Shown piece after piece: positions 35,781-45,273 of a stretch of DNA of 64,000 nt; the stretch's first letter is position 1, and every line of letters starts with the position of its first letter. The stretch spans positions 620,001-684,000 of the forward strand of contig NZ_CP017774.1 in the NCBI RefSeq assembly GCF_001857965.1, read 5' to 3'. The translations under genes and the position numbers were made by a program. The notes under the pieces are model-generated. The model did not search any database, was not told where the DNA came from, and worked only from the letters and a program-made list of their open reading frames with translations. The DNA is from Flavobacterium commune (GTDB taxonomy: Bacteria > Bacteroidota > Bacteroidia > Flavobacteriales > Flavobacteriaceae).

Positions 35781-35868
35781 AATCTAAAGTCTATTTTTGC
35801 AAATAAAACATAAATATACTTTAGAAAACAAGTTTGCACAAATTTTCTAAAATCAAAGCCTCTTTAAA

Positions 35869-36306
35869 ATGTATAGCAAAGAAGAAACACAAAAATTAAA
35901 ACGGGAATTCTGGGTAACATTTGCCGAAAAATATCCCCGAAAATGGATGTTGTACGATACTAAAATTAAGGATTTCTCTTTTAAATTTTATGTTGATAAT
36001 AAAAAAGCTCAGGTTCTTATTGACATTCAACCCCGCAATAACGAAAAAAGAATTGCTTACTTTGAAAAACTGGAAGCTTTAAAAAGCATTTTAGAAGAAG
36101 AATTTATCGCTGATTTGGTTTTCGAAAAAGACTATGTTTTAGAAAACGGAAAAACAATCAGCCGTATTTGGGTGGAAAAAACGGGTGTAGGTTTTAGTAA
36201 TCGCAATTATTGGGATACTATTTTTGATTTCTACAATGAAAAAATGGATGCTCTGGAACGTTTTTATCTGGAATATGATGAGTTTATAAAGGATATTGAA
36301 TTGTAA
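35869..36306 (+). CDS. DUF4268 family protein
   Basis: A 145-residue cytoplasmic protein with the family features LKREFWVTFAEKYPRKW near the start and an aromatic, acidic C-terminal helix (YWDTIFDFYNEKMDALERFY). DUF4268 is common in Bacteroidetes as a stand-alone small protein and is also found fused to restriction-related domains, but no function is established. It diverges from the NUDIX gene and precedes the MORN operon by 70 bases; a separate promoter in that gap argues that it is not part of that operon. Confidence 0.82.
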   Translation: MYSKEETQKLKREFWVTFAEKYPRKWMLYDTKIKDFSFKFYVDNKKAQVLIDIQPRNNEKRIAYFEKLEALKSILEEEFIADLVFEKDYVLENGKTISRIWVEKTGVGFSNRNYWDTIFDFYNEKMDALERFYLEYDEFIKDIEL

Positions 36307-36346
36307 AATAATAAGCAATTATATTCTTACAATAAAGAAAAAAATT

Positions 36347-36354
36347 TATATTTG
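36347..36354 (+). promoter_or_regulatory. -7 box of the TPR-MORN operon
   Basis: TATATTTG matches TAnnTTTG and lies 22 bases before ATG 36377. A TTC at 36324-36326 is spaced 20 bases upstream in place of TTG. Confidence 0.5.
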
Positions 36355-36376
36355 AAAAATAAATATAAATTTCATA

Positions 36377-39300
36377 ATGAAACATTTTTTCTTAATTGTA
36401 TTAATTGGGTTTATTTCTAAGTCCTATTCTCAAAACGGTTTTTCTGATATTTACAACAATGATTCTATTATAAAAAAAGGAGTCAATTTATATGATTTAG
36501 AAAAATTTGACGAAGCAATTGCCGAATACAATAAGATTAGTCCTAACGATCCTAAATATCTTTCAGCACAATATGAAAAAGCATTATGTCTAAATGCTTT
36601 AAATAAAAAAGATGAGCTGAAGTTATTTTTAGAAAATTTGTATTTGACCAAACAAATGCAAAAAAGTCCGGAACTATATACCCTATACGCTGTCTTTTTA
36701 AGTGACAATAAAGAATACGAATTATCAGAAAAAATCTTTACTGAAGGAAAACAATACCTTTCAAATTCTGCTTCTTTTTTATACAATTTTGCAATTCTAT
36801 ACATTAGGAAAGAAGAACATCAAAAATGTATCGATTTACTTAAGCAAGTCATAATCATCAATCCAAATTATGCTTCAGCACATTATTTATTAGGTCTAAT
36901 TGCATTTGAAAATGGAAAAATAACAGAAGGAACTCTTGCCTTAATGAGTTATCTTATACTTGCTCCAGATGGGAAATTTGCAGAAAAAGCTATTATCCAA
37001 CTAAACGCTAAATTTGGAGAAAATTACCTGACTAAAAACAATTTTATTTTTTCAAAAACCGGAGATAATTTCGAAGAAATAGAAACTATTTTAAGAAATC
37101 AATTACCCCTAAATAAAGCTTATAAAATAAAATCTGAAATTGATGATGTAATTATCAGACAGGTTCAAGCGGTAGCCGAATACACCCTTGAACATAAAAT
37201 GGGGGATGGTTTTTTTGAAACCACCTACATTCCATGGATTAAAGAAATGGTTGAGAAAAATTATTTTGAAGGATTTTCCTACTACATGCTTTTATCCTAT
37301 AAAGATAAACTCGAAAAAGAATTAAATAAGCAAAAGAAAAAAATAACATACTTTGAAGATAATTTTTACAGTAAAGATTTTTGGTATTTTTTCGCAAAAC
37401 GCAATAAAGATTTGTTTGGCAAACAAGAAGAAGTCATTACGTTTTTAAAAGATAACGAGCCTTACCTTGTAGGAAAGGTAATTGATGGAAAATACGAAGG
37501 AAAGTACAAATACCTCAATAAAAACGGTATGCTAATTGGAGAATTAAACTTCGTAAATAATGAATTAGACGGACTCCAAAAATACTATGATGATGAAGGT
37601 AAAATAACCGAAGAAAAAACATTTAAAAACGGAAAATTAAATGGCACAAGAACTACCTATTATCAAAACGGAGGAGTAAGCGTAATAGAAAATTACCAAG
37701 ATGGAATTTTAGAAGGAATAAGTACTTCATTTTATCCTAATGGAGGAAAAAAATGCGAAGTTAATTTTACAAATGGAGAAAGAAACGGGAAATACGAATG
37801 TCTCTTTGAAAACGGTAAACAAAAATCGGAAATCAGTTATTTAAACGGAAAACTAAATGGCAGTTTCAAAACCTATAATGAATTAGGTAATTTAACAGCA
37901 ATCGAGAATTATGAGAATGACATACTTGATGGAGAATATTTTGAATATTATAACGACAAAACTATCAAATCTGAAGCAACCTACAATAAAGGTAAAGTAA
38001 AAAATTCCTATAAAACTTATTATGCAAATTCATTATTGGAAAGAGAATTTAATTATAACGATGGAAAATTAACAAGCCTAACCAACTATTATTCTAATGG
38101 AAAGAAATCCAGTGAAGCCTTTTACAATGATAAAGAACAGCTTGAAAATTATAATTACTATGATATAGAAGGAAATCTATACTTTATTGAAAAATATAAA
38201 TCCGGGGAGATCAATTCAGGAATACAATATTCATTAAAAAACCCAAAACCAATTGAAATTAATTTGTTGAAAAACAAATTCGACATGAACGATTATAATG
38301 GAACTACAATAGTTTCCGGTAATTATAGTAATGGGGAAAAAAATGACCTTTGGCTCTATTATTATCCTTCAGGCGCAAAAAGATTAGAGGAAAATTATAC
38401 CGCTAATTTGCTAAATGGTATTAGTAAAACTCTAAACAAAAACGGAAGTTTAAACACTGTAAAAAACTTTATTAATGATAAAATTAACGGTAAGTATGAA
38501 GTATATGAAAATGGGAAATTAGCCTCTACTTACAACTATACTGATGACATCAAAAGCGGACCTTATCAAACTTTTTATCCTGATGGTACGCTAAACAATG
38601 AAGGTTATTTTATAGATGAAAATTTAAATTACGATTACAAATCATATTGGCAAAACGGAAATATCTACAAACAATCTACATATATTGACGGAGCTGCAAC
38701 CAACACAAAAACCTACAATGAAAAAGGAGAAATTGAAAATGAGTTTGACTATAAAAACAAAACAGGAATATTTAACATTAACTTGTTTCAAGGCACAATA
38801 ACTCGTAGTCCCCAACTTGTAAATGGTATTAATAATGGTACTTATACCGAAAAAGATAAACTAGGCAATACAATTGTAGAAGCAAAATACATCAACGGTC
38901 TTTTACATGACAACTATAAATATTATGGTCCTTTAGGCACTCTAAAATTCGAAAGTAATTATTACTTAGGATATACTAATGGTACAAGCAAAAATTATGA
39001 TTTATGTGGAAATCTCAGAGTTGAATACACCACTACACATGGTGTTCAAAATGGCAAGACCACTCATTACTATCATAATAAATCAAAATTATCCGAATAC
39101 AACGAAATAAACGATTCTCAAGAAGGAGAGCATTTATATTACAATCAAAAAGGAGAATTGATTCTTACAATAGGTTACCAAAACAATAGTCCTGTTTATT
39201 ACATTGCAAGAAGCAAAAACAATGAACCGCTATCTAAAACTATCATTAATAAAGAAAATGCAAACATTATATCTTATTATTCTAATGGAAAAATAGCTAT

Positions 39301-39631
39301 GCAAATAAATCTGGTTAATGGCGAAACTGATGGGAAACTCGTAATTAAAAATGTCGAAGGAAAAACAGAATACGAATGTAACTACACTAACGGCCTATTA
39401 AATGGAGAGCGAATTGAATATTATTCTAATGGTACTATTTATAAAAAGGAGCATTTTATAAACAATAATTATGATGGACTTCAAGAATTTTTTAATGAAG
39501 ATACAAAACCTAAAATTTCAGCAGAATACAAAAATGACCAATTAAATGGTAAAACTTTAATTTATACTAACGGAAAACTAAAAACAACTAAAAAATATAA
39601 TTCTAATGAATTGGTCGAAATTTCAATATAA
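36377..39631 (+). CDS. Large secreted protein with TPR and ~25-30 MORN-variant (YwqK-type) repeats
   Basis: A 1084-residue protein. Residues 1-18 are a signal peptide (ISKSYSQ). Residues about 30-215 form tetratricopeptide repeats (for example YLSAQYEKALCLNALNKKDE and ASAHYLLGLIAFENGKITEG). From about 375 to the end come many MORN-2 repeats of 21-24 residues with the pattern NGKLNGxxxxYxxNGxxxxExxY. Repeats of this kind are named YwqK-family antitoxin in annotation pipelines, though toxin neutralisation is not shown for such proteins. Here, with a signal peptide and a secreted transglutaminase-like partner overlapping it by 26 bases, a periplasmic scaffold or sensing role is more likely (inference). 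Confidence 0.85.
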   Translation: MKHFFLIVLIGFISKSYSQNGFSDIYNNDSIIKKGVNLYDLEKFDEAIAEYNKISPNDPKYLSAQYEKALCLNALNKKDELKLFLENLYLTKQMQKSPELYTLYAVFLSDNKEYELSEKIFTEGKQYLSNSASFLYNFAILYIRKEEHQKCIDLLKQVIIINPNYASAHYLLGLIAFENGKITEGTLALMSYLILAPDGKFAEKAIIQLNAKFGENYLTKNNFIFSKTGDNFEEIETILRNQLPLNKAYKIKSEIDDVIIRQVQAVAEYTLEHKMGDGFFETTYIPWIKEMVEKNYFEGFSYYMLLSYKDKLEKELNKQKKKITYFEDNFYSKDFWYFFAKRNKDLFGKQEEVITFLKDNEPYLVGKVIDGKYEGKYKYLNKNGMLIGELNFVNNELDGLQKYYDDEGKITEEKTFKNGKLNGTRTTYYQNGGVSVIENYQDGILEGISTSFYPNGGKKCEVNFTNGERNGKYECLFENGKQKSEISYLNGKLNGSFKTYNELGNLTAIENYENDILDGEYFEYYNDKTIKSEATYNKGKVKNSYKTYYANSLLEREFNYNDGKLTSLTNYYSNGKKSSEAFYNDKEQLENYNYYDIEGNLYFIEKYKSGEINSGIQYSLKNPKPIEINLLKNKFDMNDYNGTTIVSGNYSNGEKNDLWLYYYPSGAKRLEENYTANLLNGISKTLNKNGSLNTVKNFINDKINGKYEVYENGKLASTYNYTDDIKSGPYQTFYPDGTLNNEGYFIDENLNYDYKSYWQNGNIYKQSTYIDGAATNTKTYNEKGEIENEFDYKNKTGIFNINLFQGTITRSPQLVNGINNGTYTEKDKLGNTIVEAKYINGLLHDNYKYYGPLGTLKFESNYYLGYTNGTSKNYDLCGNLRVEYTTTHGVQNGKTTHYYHNKSKLSEYNEINDSQEGEHLYYNQKGELILTIGYQNNSPVYYIARSKNNEPLSKTIINKENANIISYYSNGKIAMQINLVNGETDGKLVIKNVEGKTEYECNYTNGLLNGERIEYYSNGTIYKKEHFINNNYDGLQEFFNEDTKPKISAEYKNDQLNGKTLIYTNGKLKTTKKYNSNELVEISI

Positions 39632-41543
39632 GCCTTTATATTCTTTATTCATATTATGTTTTTTTAACATCAGTGCTATTGCACAAAATACTCTTACTGA
39701 GTATAAAAAAACATATCCTGACTATAACGAACTAATAATAAATAACCAACAGTCATACAATATATCTATAGAAAATAAAAAACTAAAAATAATCCAAGAC
39801 AACCATTTTGAATCAATGATACTTTCTCAAAATGGTATTCAAAACAACAAAGAATCATTTTATTATTCCAATTTAGTAAAACTGAATAGTTATGATGCCT
39901 ATGCACTTTTTAATGATAATGGAAAAGAAAAAAAAATAAAAGTATCCCAATCCAATGAAAAATCTTCAAAAAACGGAAGCGTTTTCTTTGATGATGTAAT
40001 GGTACGTGAACTCACTTTTAACAACCTGGAAACAGGTTCTAAAAAAGTGTACAACTATCAAACTGAATTTATTGATCCTTATCTATTACATAAGTTCATT
40101 TTTGGTGGTGATTTACCTATTCAAAACTCAACACTTGAAATAACTACCGAAAAAAACATTGAAATTGGATTTAAAATCTTTAATGATCCTAATAATAATA
40201 TTGTTTTTTCAAAATCTGAAAAAAAAGGAAAATGGATTTACAAATGGACTTTATCAGATATTAAACCTTTAAAATACGAAAATAATGCCCCTGGTTATTT
40301 ATATGTAGTTCCGCATATCAATTTTTACATAAAAAATTACACAGTTGATAATCAAACAAATAACATATTAGACAATATCGATAATCTTTATAATTATTAC
40401 AAAGGTTTTATTAAAGACTTAAACAAAGAAGAAGACAGTCTATTAAAAAACTTAACTTTAGAAATTACCCAAAACAAAAAAAACGATGAAGAAAAAATAA
40501 AAGCAATATTTTATTGGGTAAAAGAAAACATAAAATATATTGCTTTTGAAAATGGTTATGAAGGTTTCATACCACGTGAAGCCAGCTTAGTTTTCCAACG
40601 CAAATTTGGCGATTGTAAAGATATGGGAAGCCTCATAAACTGTATGGCTAAGTATGCTGAAATAAAAGATGTAACTATAGCTTGGATTGGCACAAGAAGT
40701 TTGCCTTACACCTATAATGAATTACCTACTCCTGCTGTTGACAATCATATGATAGCGGTATTTAAAAAAAATGACAATTATATTTTTCTTGATGCTACTG
40801 ATAACGAAACAAATTACGGTATCCCAACCGCTTTTATTCAAGGAAAAGAAGCCTTACTTTATGAAAATGAAAAATACAAAATTGTAAAAGTACCTGTTGT
40901 TCCGGCTGAAAACAATAAAATATCAGATGATGTAAATCTTACTCTTAAAGACAACAAACTTATTGGAACAGGAAAATTAAAACTTGAAGGATACAACAGA
41001 AGTCATACACTAATGAAAATTGGGGATACTTATAATAAAACCCGATTTGAATCTATTAAAAACCTGGTTTTAAAAGGCAATAATAAATTTAATTTAATAG
41101 AATACAATGAAGAAAACAGGAATTATAAAGACAAACCATATATTATAAATTACAATTTTGATTTAGACAATTACATAATACAATTAGACTCTGATTGCTA
41201 CATCAATTTATTTTTAGACAAATTTTTTGAAAACCTCTTAATTGAAAAAAACAGAATTTCAAATTTTGATTTTGAATACCTAACCCAATACAGTAAAAAC
41301 TATAATTTAGAAATTCCCAAAAACTATAATATAAAACAAATCCCAAAAAATTTTAGTTTAGATAACGATTGTATAAAAGCTGATTTCATTTATGAATTAA
41401 AAGACGGAAATTTAAAGCTAAATATCAATTTAATTCAAAAAAAATTAACTCTGGATAAATCTGATTTTGAGCTCTGGAACACAAGCATTAAAGCACTAAA
41501 AAACAATTACAATCAAGTCCTAATTTTATCAAAAAAAATATGA
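39606..41543 (+). CDS. Secreted DUF3857 / transglutaminase-like protein
   Basis: A 645-residue protein with a signal peptide (1-27, ISAIAQ). A DUF3857 domain occupies about 60-245, followed by a transglutaminase-like core with the triad Cys337 (KFGDCKDMG), His381 (VDNHMI) and Asp396 (FLDATDN), then a beta-rich C-terminal region. Transglutaminase-fold proteins may act as cysteine proteases or cross-linkers; the substrate is unknown. Its start lies inside the end of the MORN gene (26-base overlap) and its stop overlaps the next start by 4 bases, so the three are translationally coupled. Confidence 0.85.
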   Translation: MNWSKFQYKPLYSLFILCFFNISAIAQNTLTEYKKTYPDYNELIINNQQSYNISIENKKLKIIQDNHFESMILSQNGIQNNKESFYYSNLVKLNSYDAYALFNDNGKEKKIKVSQSNEKSSKNGSVFFDDVMVRELTFNNLETGSKKVYNYQTEFIDPYLLHKFIFGGDLPIQNSTLEITTEKNIEIGFKIFNDPNNNIVFSKSEKKGKWIYKWTLSDIKPLKYENNAPGYLYVVPHINFYIKNYTVDNQTNNILDNIDNLYNYYKGFIKDLNKEEDSLLKNLTLEITQNKKNDEEKIKAIFYWVKENIKYIAFENGYEGFIPREASLVFQRKFGDCKDMGSLINCMAKYAEIKDVTIAWIGTRSLPYTYNELPTPAVDNHMIAVFKKNDNYIFLDATDNETNYGIPTAFIQGKEALLYENEKYKIVKVPVVPAENNKISDDVNLTLKDNKLIGTGKLKLEGYNRSHTLMKIGDTYNKTRFESIKNLVLKGNNKFNLIEYNEENRNYKDKPYIINYNFDLDNYIIQLDSDCYINLFLDKFFENLLIEKNRISNFDFEYLTQYSKNYNLEIPKNYNIKQIPKNFSLDNDCIKADFIYELKDGNLKLNINLIQKKLTLDKSDFELWNTSIKALKNNYNQVLILSKKI

Positions 41544-43510
41544 AAAAAATAAACTTAAAAACAATTCTAACATTGCTCTTATTCATTAATCTTACTATAA
41601 ACTATGGACAAGACTTCTCCTTTAAAAATTATGACTGGTTAGAAAAACCAAACAAAATAGAGATCCCCGAATTATACAAAGACAATAAAGAAGTTATACT
41701 TGACTGTACTGAAAAAATTGAAATTGTTGTAACAGGTAATACCGCAAAACAATATCATCTTAAACATGAAAAAATATTTATCAATTCTGATGAAGCAATA
41801 GAACGAAACAATAAAATCTATATTTCATTTGGTAATAATGAAACCATTTTAATGAACAAAGTAAGGGTTCTTTTAAAAAATGGTACTATAATTACTTTAA
41901 AACCAGAAGATATTAAAGAAGAAATAGATAAAGAAAGAGGTCTTAAATACAACTATTTTGCAGTTAATGGCCTGGAGAAAGGGGCAATAATTGAAAAAAT
42001 ATATTTACTTGAAGAAAATCCTGACCTAAAAGGAAAAACCATAAAAATGCAAGCTCAACTTCCTATTTGTAGCCTAAGCTTTCAGTTAATTTATCCAAAT
42101 AACTTAGTATTCAAAACTAAAAGTTATAATGACTTAAGCAACCCAACGCTTAGCAATAACGAAATAGAGGGAAAAACTGTACTTACGCTTAATGAAAAAG
42201 ATGTTGCTGCATTAGATGATGACGAGAAGTATTCCAATTGGGATGTTCAAATCAAACTTTTTAGATACAAATTAGATGCTAACAATAATAACGGTGCAAA
42301 AAACCTGTATAATTACAAAGAATTTGCAACTAATGTACACAACCGTATCAATGTAGCGTTAGATAAAAAACAACAAAAATCGATTGATGAATTTTGTGCT
42401 ACAATTACAAAATCCAATGATGAACAAGAACAAATTTGGAATATTGAAAACAAAATCAAAAAAACAATAACATTTGAACGTTTTATTAATTCTAATGAAA
42501 ATCTAACAGATATAATTAAATCAAAACAAGCGAATGAAGTTGATCTTTTAAAATTATACAAAGCCGTTTTGAAAAATTTTAAAATTGAAAACAATGTTGT
42601 CTTTACAACAAGCCGTTATAAAATACCTTTTGACAAAGATTTTGAAAGTTATGAAAACCTAAATGATTTTTTACTTTACTTTCCAAATATAAAAAAATAC
42701 CTAAGTCCGAGAGAAGCCGAATTTAGAGTTCCGCTTTTTCCAAAATATTTAGGCAACAACTATGGTCTTTTCATCAAGGAAAAAGAATTTGCAGGAACAA
42801 CTATGGCAATTAGTGATATAGATTTTATTGAAATCCCGGGAACTGATATTTCACATGACTATATGGATATTACAGTTGATTTTACAAAAGATATTGCTAA
42901 TCCAAATATTACTAGTAAAATTTCATTTGGAGGTTATTCAGGATTTAACATGCAACCTATCAAAGATTTTTACCCTGTAGAGCAATACCAAGCTATACTT
43001 AAAAATATTGCAGAAAATTACTCTGTTAAAACAGAATACAAAACATTAACAGCTAGCAATGATGGCGTTGAAAATATAGGTAAAAAACCATTTGTTTTAG
43101 ATTTAACTTTTGAAGGGAAAGAACTTATTCAGATGGCTGGAGACAAATATTTGTTTTCGATAGGACAAATTATAGGAAGACAAATGGAGTTTTATCAAGA
43201 AAACAAAAGAGTACTACCTGTAGAAATTGATTATCCTCATTTTTACACTCGTAAAATTAAAATAATTTTACCACAAGGTGCTACAATCCAAAATCTGGAA
43301 AAATTCAATATGGATTTCAAGACAAAAATAAATAATAAGACAGAAGCTGCTTTTATTAGTAATTACAATAAAAAGGAAAATGAAATTGTTGTAGAAAACA
43401 CAGAATACTACAATATAATAAACTACCCTTTATCATGTTTTGAAGATTATAAAGCCGTAATAAATGCTGCTGCTGATTTTAATAAAATTGTAGTAATTCT
43501 ATCTAATTAA
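41540..43510 (+). CDS. Secreted DUF3857-domain protein, transglutaminase triad not visible
   Basis: A 656-residue protein with a signal peptide (1-23, TINYGQ) and a DUF3857 domain at about 55-230 (RVLLKNGTIITLKPEDIKEE). The middle region is where a transglutaminase core would sit (about 285-400). It reads as the same fold (LLKLYKAVLKNFKIENNVVF) but lacks the GDCKD-type Cys motif and a clear His/Asp pair, so it is probably non-catalytic. The C-terminal part is beta-rich. It starts in an ATGA overlap with the transglutaminase gene, pointing to joint production and perhaps a complex of active and inactive relatives. Confidence 0.8.
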   Translation: MKKINLKTILTLLLFINLTINYGQDFSFKNYDWLEKPNKIEIPELYKDNKEVILDCTEKIEIVVTGNTAKQYHLKHEKIFINSDEAIERNNKIYISFGNNETILMNKVRVLLKNGTIITLKPEDIKEEIDKERGLKYNYFAVNGLEKGAIIEKIYLLEENPDLKGKTIKMQAQLPICSLSFQLIYPNNLVFKTKSYNDLSNPTLSNNEIEGKTVLTLNEKDVAALDDDEKYSNWDVQIKLFRYKLDANNNNGAKNLYNYKEFATNVHNRINVALDKKQQKSIDEFCATITKSNDEQEQIWNIENKIKKTITFERFINSNENLTDIIKSKQANEVDLLKLYKAVLKNFKIENNVVFTTSRYKIPFDKDFESYENLNDFLLYFPNIKKYLSPREAEFRVPLFPKYLGNNYGLFIKEKEFAGTTMAISDIDFIEIPGTDISHDYMDITVDFTKDIANPNITSKISFGGYSGFNMQPIKDFYPVEQYQAILKNIAENYSVKTEYKTLTASNDGVENIGKKPFVLDLTFEGKELIQMAGDKYLFSIGQIIGRQMEFYQENKRVLPVEIDYPHFYTRKIKIILPQGATIQNLEKFNMDFKTKINNKTEAAFISNYNKKENEIVVENTEYYNIINYPLSCFEDYKAVINAAADFNKIVVILSN

Positions 43511-43614
43511 TAAAAACTATTTAACCATATTACCCCAAAATACTAAAAGAGGCGGTTTGGATGTACTAATTTAGCTTACAGTGTGAGTTAAGACTAAAAT
43601 CTTAATTTTAACAC

Positions 43615-43914
43615 ATGAAACAAGAAAGAAAAATTTATGATCCAGCTTTTAAAATTAAAGCTGTAGAATTGAGTAATGAAAGAAGTAATTTATCAGAGTT
43701 AGCCAGAGAACTTGGAATAAAAGTTTCATTGCTTTACAAATGGCGTAAAGATTACCAAGAGTATGGTGATGGCAGTTTTCCTGGAAAAGGAAATTTAAAA
43801 TTGACACCTGAACAAGAACGTATTCACGAATTGGAGAAAAAATTGAAAGATGCAGAAATGGAACGTGATATATTAAAAAAAGCAATCAGCATTTTCTCCA
43901 AGAGCGGTCGATGA
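43615..43914 (+). CDS. IS3-family transposase OrfA (HTH protein)
   Basis: A 99-residue protein with an N-terminal helix-turn-helix (FKIKAVELSNERSNLSELAR, ELGIKVSLLYKW) for binding the element ends and a C-terminal leucine-zipper-like helix (ERIHELEKKLKDAEMERDIL). Seven A at 43875-43881 in frame A-AAA-AAA give a -1 slippage site: after the slip the frame continues into orfB, so an OrfAB fusion transposase can be made. Confidence 0.9.
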   Translation: MKQERKIYDPAFKIKAVELSNERSNLSELARELGIKVSLLYKWRKDYQEYGDGSFPGKGNLKLTPEQERIHELEKKLKDAEMERDILKKAISIFSKSGR

Positions 43915-44789
43915 AATATAGGTTCATTAAGAATCATGAAAGCCTGTTTACGATTGAGAAAATGTGTTTGATTTTAAAAATCAGTCCAAGTGGTTATTAT
44001 AAATGGAAAAACAGGAGTGTTTCAGAAAGATTACTAAAAAAGAATATGCTCAAAGAAAAAATAAAGGCTCTTTATTTTGAATTCAAGCAACGTTATGGTA
44101 GCCCAAGAATAACATCTGAGCTACATGCTTTAGGGTATCGAATATCACGATTTACTGTTGCAAAATACATGAGACAACTTGGTCTACGAAGTAAAGTAAG
44201 TAAGAAATTTAAAGTTACAACCAATTCAAAACACAACTATCTAATTGCTGATAATGTGCTCAACAGAAACTTTATGGTAACTAAACCTTCAGAAGTTTGG
44301 GTATCTGATATTACCTATATTCAAACAAAAGAAGGTTTTTTGTATTTAACAACAGTAATTGATTTATATGACCGAAAATTAATTGGTTGGAGCTTAAGCA
44401 ATACCATGAGTACCGATGATACGTCCCTAGCTGCTTGGAGAATGGCTATAAAAAACAGAGCTGTTAAAAAAGGATTACTATTTCATTCCGATCAAGGGGT
44501 GCAATATGCAACTAAGAAATTTGCTAATACTATTAAGTCTTATGGAGTAATCAGGAGTATGAGTAGAAAAGGAAATTGCTGGGATAACGCAGTGGCAGAA
44601 AGTTTCTTTAAATCTCTAAAAACAGAACTTATCTACGGAAATAAGTTACTATCAAAAGAACAAATGAAACTTGAAATATTTGAATATATTGAAATATGGT
44701 ACAACAGAAAAAGAAGACATCGTGCTTTGAATTATAAAACAATAGAGGAGTTCAATTATCAAAACGATATTTACAAAAATGTAGCTTAA
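43911..44789 (+). CDS. IS3-family transposase OrfB (integrase core)
   Basis: A 292-residue DDE integrase-type protein. An N-terminal HTH_21-like region (LYFEFKQRYGSPRITSELH) precedes the rve core with the catalytic triad WVSDITYIQT, FHSDQGVQYA and the Glu in AVAESFFKSLKTE. The ending YNRKRRHRALNYKT is typical. Its ATG overlaps the orfA stop by 4 bases (ATGA). The gene is full length. Confidence 0.93.
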   Translation: MKYRFIKNHESLFTIEKMCLILKISPSGYYKWKNRSVSERLLKKNMLKEKIKALYFEFKQRYGSPRITSELHALGYRISRFTVAKYMRQLGLRSKVSKKFKVTTNSKHNYLIADNVLNRNFMVTKPSEVWVSDITYIQTKEGFLYLTTVIDLYDRKLIGWSLSNTMSTDDTSLAAWRMAIKNRAVKKGLLFHSDQGVQYATKKFANTIKSYGVIRSMSRKGNCWDNAVAESFFKSLKTELIYGNKLLSKEQMKLEIFEYIEIWYNRKRRHRALNYKTIEEFNYQNDIYKNVA

Positions 44790-44848
44790 CTTAAACTGTA
44801 ATTTTTATTTGCATATCCAGTTCAAAATTATTTTGAACCGCCTCTTTT

Positions 44849-45262
44849 TTACATCGTAAAAATATTATACACAATTACATGATCGCTGTAAGTAATATAT
44901 AATTGTTTTCGGTTTTCCTGTTTTTTTCGGGTAATGATAGAAAGCGTGCAATCAACTCCGTCATTGTCTTTACATACAAATGAATAAACCAAATCGCTTT
45001 CTGATTCTGATTCCGGTTGATAACTCAAAATTTCATACAATTGAATATTTTGGGAATAGATTAAAAATCGGTTTTTATTAGTATCCAGAGTAACCAGAAT
45101 ATTCACCAAACTCAAATCAGACCATTTCCCCCATTTTCCTCTTTCGTTTTTCTCTAAAACGCTAAATCCTGAAGTTTTAAATCGATACACCTGACTGTAG
45201 GACTGCTGCATTCCAAGTAGTAAAAAAAATAAGCTTATGTAAAAGCATTTCAATTTTGTCAT
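44849..45262 (-). CDS. Secreted hypothetical protein, 3' end at an IS boundary
   Basis: A 137-residue protein with a signal peptide (1-23, SYSQ) and a beta-rich body of no recognised family. The TAA stop (44851-44849) lies exactly at the right end of the IS3 element. Joining the sequences on either side of the element at the presumed tac duplication would extend the frame about 11 codons, so the insertion may have trimmed the C-terminus slightly. It begins 11 bases after the nitronate monooxygenase-like gene and is probably co-transcribed with it. Confidence 0.6.
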   Translation of the reverse strand: MTKLKCFYISLFFLLLGMQQSYSQVYRFKTSGFSVLEKNERGKWGKWSDLSLVNILVTLDTNKNRFLIYSQNIQLYEILSYQPESESESDLVYSFVCKDNDGVDCTLSIITRKKQENRKQLYITYSDHVIVYNIFTM

Positions 45263-45273
45263 TTCAATTTATT

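Larger units (their letters stand above)
43544..44849 (+). mobile_element. IS3-family insertion sequence, ~1.3 kb
   Basis: Two overlapping ORFs (HTH orfA, DDE orfB) are bounded by short imperfect ends: left taaaagaggcggtt at 43544, and right complement aaaaagaggcggtt ending at 44849. A possible 3-bp duplication, tac, lies at 43541-43543 and 44850-44852. The exact ends are uncertain by a base or two because of A-runs. It sits between the convergent DUF3857 gene and the 137-residue secreted protein gene, touching the stop codon of the latter. Confidence 0.8.

Noticed and set aside
36377..39631. Reading the MORN protein as a genuine YwqK antitoxin of a toxin-antitoxin system
   Set aside because: It is exported, over 1000 residues long and lies next to secreted transglutaminase-like proteins; no toxin gene is present. 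The label is a naming habit.
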